From contig CALBNQ010000030.1 in the NCBI GenBank assembly GCA_937896495.1, positions 1 to 6,360 of the forward strand: DNA of 6,360 bases, given 5' to 3'. Under the pieces are notes generated by a model, which saw only the letters and a program-made list of their open reading frames with translations, made no database searches and was not told where the DNA came from. A program made the position numbers and the translations under genes. Source of the DNA: an uncultured archaeon. Lineage in GTDB: Archaea; Thermoproteota; Nitrososphaeria; Nitrososphaerales; Nitrosopumilaceae. Shown here piece by piece: positions 1 through 4,419 of the stretch; the stretch's first letter is position 1; every line of letters starts with the position of its first letter.

Positions 1-327
1 ATCTAATATAGCATGTTGAACTCGAGATGTTAATAATTCATCGATACTTTGTTCACTTGTAAAATCAACTTCGGTAATGTTTACTGCTTGATTAGCCATT
101 TCAAATGTAAAAGAAGAAGAATACCCACCACGAGTAAAAGCGATGTCTCTAAGAATTAATTTTCTAACTTCATCAGGATTTCCCAGGTCAGCTCGAGCAA
201 CCATATCGTTTAGTTGATCCAATATTGCATACTGAACTCTAGTTTGCAGTAATTCAGGAATACTTTTTGCATTTTCTATTTCAGTTATGCTTGCCTTTTG
301 ATCACCAATAGTGATGAATTTATTCAC
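1..327 (-). CDS. Unrecognised 72-residue repeat protein, N-terminal part (cut by left edge)
   Basis: An open minus-strand frame of 109 codons runs off the left edge with no stop; I do not recognise the family. Residues 25-37 (ELLQTRVQYAILD) return as 97-109 (ELLTSRVQHAILD), exactly 72 codons later, and a less exact ITE motif recurs at 14-16 and 84-86. The protein is therefore built from tandem units of about 72 residues and probably continues with more. The sequence is polar, with no signal peptide or membrane segment from this start, so it is probably cytoplasmic. I chose GTG at 327-325 because a TATA-like box sits about 27 bases upstream, which fits a leaderless transcript. The frame stays open to ATG at 417-415, which would add 30 residues including a short hydrophobic run; I consider that less likely. 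It uses more GCT and CGN codons than its neighbours, though the sample is small. Confidence 0.7.
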   Translation of the reverse strand, partial: MNKFITIGDQKASITEIENAKSIPELLQTRVQYAILDQLNDMVARADLGNPDEVRKLILRDIAFTRGGYSSSFTFEMANQAVNITEVDFTSEQSIDELLTSRVQHAILD

Positions 328-351
328 AATTAGAATTAGAATTATTTTGGG

Positions 352-357
352 TATAAA
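352..357 (-). promoter_or_regulatory. TATA-like box for the repeat-protein gene
   Basis: The minus strand reads TTTATA, centred about 27 bases upstream of the GTG at 327, and a T/C-rich flank precedes it. This is the spacing expected when transcription begins at or next to the start codon. It favours the GTG over the upstream ATG at 417. The same bases read TATAAA on the plus strand, so the direction is not certain. Confidence 0.5.
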
Positions 358-396
358 GTATTTGTAGAAATTATTAATTGGATGATTTAGAATAAT

Positions 397-437
397 GGGG
401 CTGACAGTCCAACGCATGGACTGCCAGCTTGTCCCCC
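397..437. other. GC-rich stem-loop, candidate structured RNA
   Basis: Bases 405-411 (CAGTCCA) pair perfectly with 417-423 (TGGACTG) around a 5-base loop. After one A-C mismatch (404/424), GCTG at 400-403 pairs with CAGC at 425-428. After a four-base bulge, GGG at 397-399 pairs with CCC at 433-435. That makes about 14 base pairs in a GC-rich island inside a very AT-rich intergenic region. Next to it, CGAA at 437-440 can pair with TTCG at 450-453. The island lies between the end of the membrane-protein gene and the promoter of the repeat-protein gene. Possible TATA-like boxes exist on both sides, so the strand is undecided. There is no long U-run after the stem, which argues against a simple terminator. 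A small RNA, a processing element or a protein-binding palindrome are all possible. Confidence 0.45.
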
Positions 438-490
438 GAACGGTTTGAATTCGATGTCAAGTCACAATACCAAAATATATGATTTAAACC

Positions 491-507
491 TTTGAAATTA
501 TTTCAAA
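491..507. repeat. Inverted repeat across the end of the membrane-protein gene
   Basis: TTTGAAA and TTTCAAA flank three bases (TTA, which is the TAA stop codon on the minus strand), giving a perfect 7-bp hairpin exactly at the end of the gene. A similar element (TTGAAA, three bases, TTTCAA) lies downstream of the small membrane-protein gene at 2937-2951. A role in transcript ending or 3'-end stability is an inference; AT-rich palindromes also arise by chance. Confidence 0.4.
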
Positions 508-1070
508 TCCATTTTTTTAGGTTTGATTTTCCTGATAGTACCAAATAAAATTCCAATTGTAATTCCTAATTGATAAAGGAAATAAAGCAATACCTCAAAT
601 GTGCTAGGAGTAAGATCAGTAAATCGGCTAATTCCAGTAAATATCAACAAAAGAATGCTAAAGAAAAAAACAAAAGATTTTACGATTCCACTAAGATGTG
701 TAAATTTCAATATCACAAAAGTCATCACAGTAACTGAAAGTGCAAGAACAGTCAGAAATCCAGTATTCATTCCAAAAATCAAAAAAAGTGAAGAAAGAAT
801 ATCTACAGGTCCATTTACAGACAAATCAGACAAAATAATTTTTTCAGGTGATGCAAAACGAGGGACACTCAAAATTGCATTTACTAAAAATATAACAAAC
901 AAAGACAAGGAGACTGTTTTAATATGATTCTGTAACCGTGGAAATCTAATCAGAATTGCACGTCCTAAAATTATTCCTTGAGATAAACCAATGCCAAAAG
1001 CACTCAAGATTGTAATTATTGAAAATAAAGGATCCTGAAATATATCAGATAAAAATGGAATTAATGCCAA
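498..1070 (-). CDS. Predicted five-pass membrane protein, function unknown
   Basis: This 190-residue, strongly hydrophobic protein belongs to no family I can name. Membrane segments are visible at roughly residues 14-36, 50-69, 92-120, 129-147 and 157-178. The connecting loops are short, and the C-terminal tail is basic (residues 180-190, RKIKPKKMDLK), so the C-terminus is probably cytoplasmic by the positive-inside rule. There is no cysteine and no obvious metal- or nucleotide-binding motif. The start is a TTG; there is no in-frame ATG nearby, and the frame is closed by a TGA six codons upstream. A TATA-like box centred about 28 bases before the TTG supports it as a leaderless start. The gene is divergent from the surface-protein gene, and the two share a 117-base regulatory interval. 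An inverted repeat spans its stop codon. Confidence 0.8.
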   Translation of the reverse strand: MALIPFLSDIFQDPLFSIITILSAFGIGLSQGIILGRAILIRFPRLQNHIKTVSLSLFVIFLVNAILSVPRFASPEKIILSDLSVNGPVDILSSLFLIFGMNTGFLTVLALSVTVMTFVILKFTHLSGIVKSFVFFFSILLLIFTGISRFTDLTPSTFEVLLYFLYQLGITIGILFGTIRKIKPKKMDLK

Positions 1071-1095
1071 GACAAAGATTAATGCTCAAAGAAGG

Positions 1096-1101
1096 ATATT
1101 A
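1096..1101 (-). promoter_or_regulatory. TATA-like box for the five-pass membrane protein
   Basis: The minus strand reads TAATAT, centred about 28 bases upstream of the TTG start at 1070. With so short a spacing the transcript would be leaderless. It is the main evidence for a TTG start, since no Shine-Dalgarno sequence is visible. Confidence 0.4.
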
Positions 1102-1138
1102 GCTACTCGATTTCATTTTTAAAAAAATTTCAAATAAG

Positions 1139-1146
1139 ATATACAA
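1139..1146 (+). promoter_or_regulatory. TATA-like box for the surface-protein gene
   Basis: ATATACAA lies about 46 bases before the ATG. Transcription would begin near 1168-1170, leaving a leader of about 20 bases that contains the Shine-Dalgarno sequence. An AT tract at 1116-1130 is an alternative position. Confidence 0.4.
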
Positions 1147-1175
1147 AATAGAGTAAAGTTAATAATTTCATCAAA

Positions 1176-1183
1176 AAGGAGGA
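1176..1183 (+). promoter_or_regulatory. Strong Shine-Dalgarno sequence
   Basis: AAGGAGGA sits four bases before the ATG at 1188 and matches the anti-Shine-Dalgarno end of archaeal 16S rRNA. It fixes the start of the surface-protein gene. It is the only full-length Shine-Dalgarno sequence before a gene in this window; several neighbours look leaderless. Confidence 0.8.
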
Positions 1184-1187
1184 TTTT

Positions 1188-2330
1188 ATGAGAAACGGTT
1201 GGCTAATTTTAGCATTAATTCCAGTTATCATGATTTCATCAAATTACGCATACTCACAAGAAATAGGTCTTGCAACATTTCAAGAAACAGCGCAAGTGAT
1301 CATTGACAAAAGTATTTCACAGAAAACTACAGCATCTATCACATTACAAAGTACCAGTAATCAAGAAATTAGAATTCCTTCAGAATTAGAACAAAAAATT
1401 AGAGATAATTCCAGGATTAAATCAATTATTGTAACAAATCAGGATCAGTGTGTTCTTGGAGTGACTGATGAATCATGTATTATGATAAACATAGAGAGAA
1501 ATCCCGAAGATAAAGGGATTATTGCCATTCAAGATTCAACAAAAGAAATATCTGAATTATACATAGATGAAATAAATCAAGCATTTGATACAAATGCAAA
1601 ATTTCATTCAACATACATTCACACAGGTAATGAATTAAACAATATTCTTGAAACATCAGGTGCTGTTTCTGGAAAAAGAATGATTTCTGCAGTATATACA
1701 ATGTCAATGGAAGATACTAGTTCAATGTATGAGAAACTTTCAGCAATATTGTTACCTAAAATTATCAGAGAGAGTGGAGGATTTTACAACATTGCAAAGG
1801 ACTTGTCATATGAGGAGAACTCAACAATGACATTTTCATTAATTCCATTAGAGATAAAATCACTAATGCAATTAAAAGTATCAATAGAGTATCCTGATAA
1901 AACAGAAACAATTTACAAAGTTGATCCATTATCATTTTTCGAAGTTGATAATATCAAAAGATCAGATTATTTCTCAGATGGATTTTATCCATTAAATTCA
2001 ATTATTCAAGTAGTAGTTTTATTGCCAGATAGCACATATGTTTCAAATATCAAAGGAGAAGTTATTCCAACACAAATTATAGACAATGAAAAAATTCCTT
2101 TAGAGATTACAAAAAAAGGATGGATTTTTGATCCTGAAGAAGGACAAAAAATTCAAGGGAAATATATTTTTGGTCAAGATACATCAATTAACAAAAATGA
2201 ATTAAAATTCACTTTAGGGGATGAACGATTTGAAGTTGAAGAGGTAGACGAATCAGTCATTGTTGTTACCATAATTTCAATAGTTGCAATTGCTGCAGCA
2301 ATATTTTATCTTAAAGGGTATAAAAGATAA
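1188..2330 (+). CDS. Exported surface protein with C-terminal membrane anchor
   Basis: This 380-residue protein is of unknown function and probably sits on the outer face of the cell membrane. An N-terminal signal peptide is clear: Arg2, a hydrophobic core at residues 5-16, and a likely cleavage after Ser23 (AYS/QE). A single membrane helix lies at 357-375, followed by the short basic tail KGYKR, so about 330 residues face outside and the topology is type I. The exported part is rich in Ile, Glu, Ser and Thr and looks beta-rich. It has exactly two cysteines, Cys88 and Cys97, nine residues apart and outside the membrane, a good candidate disulfide pair. A strong Shine-Dalgarno sequence fixes the ATG. 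The TAA stop directly abuts the stop of the convergent decarboxylase gene. I recognise no enzymatic motif; an envelope-associated or secretion-related role is possible. Confidence 0.85.
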   Translation: MRNGWLILALIPVIMISSNYAYSQEIGLATFQETAQVIIDKSISQKTTASITLQSTSNQEIRIPSELEQKIRDNSRIKSIIVTNQDQCVLGVTDESCIMINIERNPEDKGIIAIQDSTKEISELYIDEINQAFDTNAKFHSTYIHTGNELNNILETSGAVSGKRMISAVYTMSMEDTSSMYEKLSAILLPKIIRESGGFYNIAKDLSYEENSTMTFSLIPLEIKSLMQLKVSIEYPDKTETIYKVDPLSFFEVDNIKRSDYFSDGFYPLNSIIQVVVLLPDSTYVSNIKGEVIPTQIIDNEKIPLEITKKGWIFDPEEGQKIQGKYIFGQDTSINKNELKFTLGDERFEVEEVDESVIVVTIISIVAIAAAIFYLKGYKR

Positions 2331-2882
2331 TCATAATAATAACACAGCAGCAGCAAAGACAGTAGTCCATTTACCATCTTTATCACCTCTAGTGGATTGA
2401 GTGACATTATGGGTATTGTAAATTTGACCAGAAATTGACCATTGTTGTCTTTTTTCATCCCAGTTTTTATCAACATCAAACGGAATACCTAATGAGGATG
2501 CAAGCATTTGTGCAGCAATATCTTCAGCATAATCTCCTGCCTGAGTTTCATTTTGACCAAAAGATTCGTATTCTGAAAGATAACCATATCTACTAGTATC
2601 TTTTGGTTGTGCAATGCCAACAGATGCAGCACACATTCTATGAGGTTCATTTGTTTGATTTTTTGAATATATTGTAAATAGGATTTGTCCAGGATTAATT
2701 TTTTTTAGTCCTTCTTTTCTAGAAATTAATTTTGCCTCAGGTGGAAAAATGCTTGAAATTAATACAAGGTTTGTTCCTGCAATCCCAGCATCTCTTAGAG
2801 CATATTCAAAACTAGTAAGTCTATCCTCATGAACACCCTTACCTTTCGTAAGGAAGAGATTCTTTGCAACAAGATCTAACAT
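2331..2882 (-). CDS. pdaD: Pyruvoyl-dependent arginine decarboxylase
   Basis: The enzyme decarboxylates L-arginine to agmatine and CO2 in the cytoplasm, using a pyruvoyl group instead of pyridoxal phosphate. At 183 residues it is close to the family's usual length (the Methanocaldococcus jannaschii enzyme has about 165). The self-cleavage site is visible as LISSIFPP at residues 41-48. Cleavage between Ser43 and Ser44 would give a small beta chain (1-43) and an alpha chain (44-183) whose first residue becomes the pyruvoyl group. Asn38 precedes the site, as in the family, and acidic residues in GYLSEYESFG (100-109) are candidates for the catalytic glutamate. Agmatine feeds putrescine and spermidine synthesis. 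In archaea it also modifies the wobble base of the AUA-reading tRNA-Ile (agmatidine), which matters in a genome this rich in ATA codons. The gene starts at ATG 2882 behind a well-placed TATA-like box and ends against the convergent surface-protein gene. Confidence 0.93.
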   Translation of the reverse strand: MLDLVAKNLFLTKGKGVHEDRLTSFEYALRDAGIAGTNLVLISSIFPPEAKLISRKEGLKKINPGQILFTIYSKNQTNEPHRMCAASVGIAQPKDTSRYGYLSEYESFGQNETQAGDYAEDIAAQMLASSLGIPFDVDKNWDEKRQQWSISGQIYNTHNVTQSTRGDKDGKWTTVFAAAVLLL

Positions 2883-2902
2883 TTCTGAATTGTTGAAATT
2901 AA

Positions 2903-2912
2903 AATATTATTT
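2903..2912 (-). promoter_or_regulatory. TATA-like box for the arginine decarboxylase gene
   Basis: The minus strand reads AAATAATATT, centred about 25 bases upstream of the ATG at 2882. There is no Shine-Dalgarno sequence between it and the ATG, so the message is probably leaderless. Confidence 0.45.
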
Positions 2913-2936
2913 ATGTTTTGGTAGATAGATAAATTT

Positions 2937-2951
2937 TTGAAAAAATTTCAA
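2937..2951 (-). terminator. Candidate terminator of the small membrane-protein gene
   Basis: TTGAAA and TTTCAA flank three A residues, and the minus strand has a run of six T at 2945-2940, about 30 bases after the stop codon. Archaeal termination depends mainly on such T-runs. The element resembles the inverted repeat at 491-507. It also lies just upstream of the decarboxylase promoter, separating the two minus-strand units. Confidence 0.4.
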
Positions 2952-2975
2952 GTGATAGATTAAAAGAATTTTAAA

Positions 2976-3206
2976 CTAATCACGACGTTTCTTTTTCTTT
3001 CTTTTATCAGGATCTTTCTTAATTTGTGTTAGAAACAAAAATGCAAAGAAAGCACCTAATCCAAGATTTATCACACCCATAAAGGTGATCATTAGTTTAA
3101 AATTGGCAGGAGTGAACCCCGATAATCCAATAAGTATTCCAATAGAGCCAGTTGCAAAAAACATCATCATCAAAACTTTGACTCTGGTTGGTTCAATGTA
3201 TCGCAT
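2976..3206 (-). CDS. Small two-pass membrane protein with basic C-terminal tail
   Basis: This protein has 76 residues and is not recognised. It has two predicted membrane helices, at about residues 10-29 and 38-60, joined by a short loop (SGFTPANF). The C-terminal tail is highly charged: KKDPDKRKKKKRRD at 63-76. Both ends should face the cytoplasm, where the tail could bind membrane lipids, nucleic acid or a partner protein; this is inference. I chose ATG 3206 over an in-frame TTG at 3218 because a TTTATA box is centred 28 bases before the ATG, the leaderless spacing, and would put the TTG too close to the promoter. The TTG start would only add four residues. The gene stands alone between the decarboxylase promoter and the tRNA. 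Confidence 0.75.
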   Translation of the reverse strand: MRYIEPTRVKVLMMMFFATGSIGILIGLSGFTPANFKLMITFMGVINLGLGAFFAFLFLTQIKKDPDKRKKKKRRD

Positions 3207-3231
3207 AATAACTACCAAAAAGTGACAATAT

Positions 3232-3237
3232 TATAAA
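3232..3237 (-). promoter_or_regulatory. TATA box that decides the start of the small membrane protein
   Basis: TTTATA on the minus strand is centred about 28 bases upstream of the ATG at 3206. This supports a leaderless message beginning at that ATG and argues against the TTG at 3218. Confidence 0.55.
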
Positions 3238-3292
3238 CTGACGGGTAAGAAGATACTTTTTAAGAAATTTTTAAAGATTTTGTCAAGTAACA

Positions 3293-3300
3293 TTTTAAAC
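3293..3300 (+). promoter_or_regulatory. TATA-like box for tRNA-Thr
   Basis: TTTTAAAC is centred about 28 bases before the first base of the mature tRNA, a normal archaeal spacing. A second AT tract at 3257-3274 is a weaker alternative. Confidence 0.4.
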
Positions 3301-3324
3301 CTGAAAAATTTTATTTCATTTTGT

Positions 3325-3399
3325 GCCAATGTAGCTCAGCCTGGTTAGAGCAACTGATTTGTAATCAGTAGGTCGTGGGTTCGGATCCCGTCATTGGCT
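3325..3399 (+). tRNA. tRNA-Thr, anticodon TGT
   Basis: The full cloverleaf can be drawn by eye. The acceptor stem pairs GCCAATG (3325-3331) with CATTGGC (3392-3398). The D-stem pairs GCTC (3334-3337) with GAGC (3348-3351). The anticodon stem pairs ACTGA (3353-3357) with TCAGT (3365-3369) around the loop TTTGTAA, which puts the anticodon TGT at 3360-3362 and reads ACA threonine codons. The T-arm spans 3375-3391 with loop TTCGGAT and two G-U pairs at its outer end. The discriminator base is T at 3399, as expected for archaeal tRNA-Thr. No CCA is encoded, so the CCA-adding enzyme must supply it. There is no intron at the usual 37/38 site. Confidence 0.96.
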
Positions 3400-3404
3400 T
3401 TTTT
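3399..3404 (+). terminator. T-run after tRNA-Thr
   Basis: Six T residues begin at the discriminator base and continue past the mature 3' end. A T-run of this kind is sufficient to stop archaeal RNA polymerase and would release a precursor needing little 3' trimming. Confidence 0.6.
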
Positions 3405-3443
3405 AAGTTTTAAATATTTTTATGAAATTGTTTGTTAGTAGGA

Positions 3444-3451
3444 TTAATTAT
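3444..3451 (+). promoter_or_regulatory. Possible TATA-like box for the DsbA-like gene
   Basis: TTAATTAT is centred about 27 bases before the ATG at 3475, compatible with a leaderless message; no Shine-Dalgarno sequence is present. A longer AT tract at 3409-3421 is the competing candidate and would give a leader of about 35 bases. Confidence 0.3.
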
Positions 3452-3474
3452 GATGAATTTATGATTAAAATTAA

Positions 3475-4314
3475 ATGAGTTTTGAGAATTCTGAACCTGA
3501 TGACATCAATAAACAAGTAATATCAAATGACATCAAATCCAATAAACAAGTAATATCAATAAAAAAATCAGTATTTAGAGGGATTATACTAGGAATAATC
3601 ATAACAGTGGGAATTGCGGCATTTTTTGCAGGATCTTACACATCAAATCTGAATTCAGAACAAGTGTCTCAAAAAGAATTACAAGATGCTATTTCAAAGT
3701 TAGAATTAAAAATATTACAAAAACAACTACCGACATCTCAATTACCATCACCAGCAATAATTTCAGCAGATAATGATCCAATCATAGGAGATCCTAATGC
3801 ACAAATCACGATCATAGAATTTTCAGATTTTCAATGTCCATTTTGTGCAAGATTTAACACTCAAACACTACCTTCAATATTTGAAGAATACATATCACAA
3901 GGAAAAGTAAAATTAGTTTTTAGAGATTTTCCAATTCAAAGTATTCATCCAAATGCATTACCTGCATCAGTTGCAGCAGAATGTGCAAATGAACAAGGAA
4001 AATTTAAAGAAATGCATGATAAACTGTTTGATAATCAAAATCAATGGAATAAACAGGAGACAATAGATGCATTGTTTTTGTTTAAACAATATGCATTAGA
4101 GATGCAATTAGATTCAAAAACATTTGAATCATGTTTGGATAATGGAAAATACATAGATGAAATTAGAAAAGATCTCAAAGACGGACAAAATTATGGGATT
4201 TCAGGAACGCCAGGATTTTTCATAGGAAATGAAAAAATAGGATATGTTGAACTAAAGGGGGCTCAACCATTTGAAAGTTTCAAAAAAGTTATTGATGAGC
4301 AATTAGATGTATAA
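3475..4314 (+). CDS. Membrane-anchored DsbA-like thiol-disulfide oxidoreductase
   Basis: This 279-residue protein has a polar N-terminal cytoplasmic tail (1-33), one membrane helix (about 34-53), a linker (55-98) and a DsbA-type thioredoxin fold from about residue 100 to the end. The active site is Cys121-Pro-Phe-Cys124, inside the typical context FSDFQCPFC. The cis-proline loop is Thr245-Pro246 (SGTPGFF), and GDPNA at 105-109 is also typical. Cys170 and Cys220 lie in the helical insertion and may form a second disulfide. The domain should face outside, where it would oxidise or isomerise disulfides in exported proteins. Whether it works as oxidase, isomerase or reductase cannot be told from sequence; no DsbB or VKOR partner gene is in the window. 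The N-terminal tail carries a duplicated NKQVIS. The start at ATG 3475 is the only in-frame ATG near this end. Confidence 0.92.
   Translation: MSFENSEPDDINKQVISNDIKSNKQVISIKKSVFRGIILGIIITVGIAAFFAGSYTSNLNSEQVSQKELQDAISKLELKILQKQLPTSQLPSPAIISADNDPIIGDPNAQITIIEFSDFQCPFCARFNTQTLPSIFEEYISQGKVKLVFRDFPIQSIHPNALPASVAAECANEQGKFKEMHDKLFDNQNQWNKQETIDALFLFKQYALEMQLDSKTFESCLDNGKYIDEIRKDLKDGQNYGISGTPGFFIGNEKIGYVELKGAQPFESFKKVIDEQLDV
3508..3559 (+). repeat. Two 19-base direct repeats in the N-terminal tail of the DsbA-like gene
   Basis: The same 19 bases (AATAAACAAGTAATATCAA) occur at 3508-3526 and 3541-3559, 33 bases apart, which is exactly 11 codons. They encode NKQVIS at residues 12-17 and 23-28, before the membrane helix. 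A recent in-frame duplication is the simplest explanation. Confidence 0.85.
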
Positions 4315-4328
4315 AAAAATAACAAGCG

Positions 4329-4336
4329 TTTATTAG
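4329..4336 (+). promoter_or_regulatory. Possible TATA-like box for the helicase gene
   Basis: TTTATTAG precedes the helicase by about 88 bases. Transcription would start near 4358-4360, giving a leader of about 60 bases that contains the stem-loop at 4366-4398. No TATA-like sequence sits at the leaderless position. Confidence 0.3.
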
Positions 4337-4339
4337 ACC

Positions 4340-4344
4340 TTTTT
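4340..4344 (+). terminator. Possible T-run terminator of the DsbA-like gene
   Basis: Five T residues lie about 25 bases after the stop codon at 4314, between ACC and GGT, which could form a very short hairpin. The run is short, so read-through into the helicase gene is possible. Confidence 0.25.
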
Positions 4345-4365
4345 AGGTATTTCGGATATCGGAAT

Positions 4366-4398
4366 AATGACGAGCAAGTAATGATGCTTTTCGTCATT
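4366..4398 (+). promoter_or_regulatory. Stem-loop in the probable leader of the helicase gene
   Basis: AATGACGA (4366-4373) pairs perfectly with TCGTCATT (4391-4398). Inside, AAG (4376-4378) can pair with CTT (4387-4389) around an 8-base loop. The stem ends 21 bases before the ATG, in a leader without a clear Shine-Dalgarno sequence (only a weak GAGAG at about 4405). DEAD-box helicase messages elsewhere, including a cold-induced archaeal one, carry long regulated leaders, so control of stability or translation here is plausible but inferred. Confidence 0.45.
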
Positions 4399-4419
4399 GC
4401 TTAAGAGAGAAAAATAAAA

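Noticed and set aside
380..404. Possible C/D box guide RNA (GATGATT followed by CTGA)
   Set aside because: There is only one C-like and one D-like box with no second pair, and the CTGA is part of the perfect stem.
328..417. N-terminal extension of the repeat-protein gene to ATG 417, adding 30 residues with a hydrophobic run
   Set aside because: The TATA-like box at 352-357 fits a leaderless GTG start at 327, the ATG lies inside the GC-rich stem, and the hydrophobic run (about 10 residues) is too short and interrupted for a convincing anchor.
442..452. tRNA T-arm-like GGTTTGAATTC beside the GC-rich stem
   Set aside because: The flanking bases do not form a T-stem, and no acceptor, D or anticodon stem can be drawn around it on either strand.
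601..927. 108-residue plus-strand reading frame
   Set aside because: It lies entirely antisense to the five-pass membrane-protein gene, has no promoter or ribosome-binding site, and its composition is what the complement of membrane codons would give.
1519..1707. 62-residue minus-strand reading frame
   Set aside because: It is antisense inside the surface-protein gene, with no independent signals.
3206..3218. TTG 3218 as start of the small membrane protein
   Set aside because: It would add four residues, but the TATA box at 3232-3237 is then only about 16 bases away; ATG 3206 has the proper spacing.
3325..3404. tRNA-Thr as an integration (attachment) site
   Set aside because: No integrase gene and no duplicated copy of the tRNA 3' end appears elsewhere in the window.
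4366..4400. C-box-like ATGACGA and AATGATG near the helicase start as a C/D guide RNA
   Set aside because: No D box (CTGA) is present and the bases are better explained by the stem-loop.
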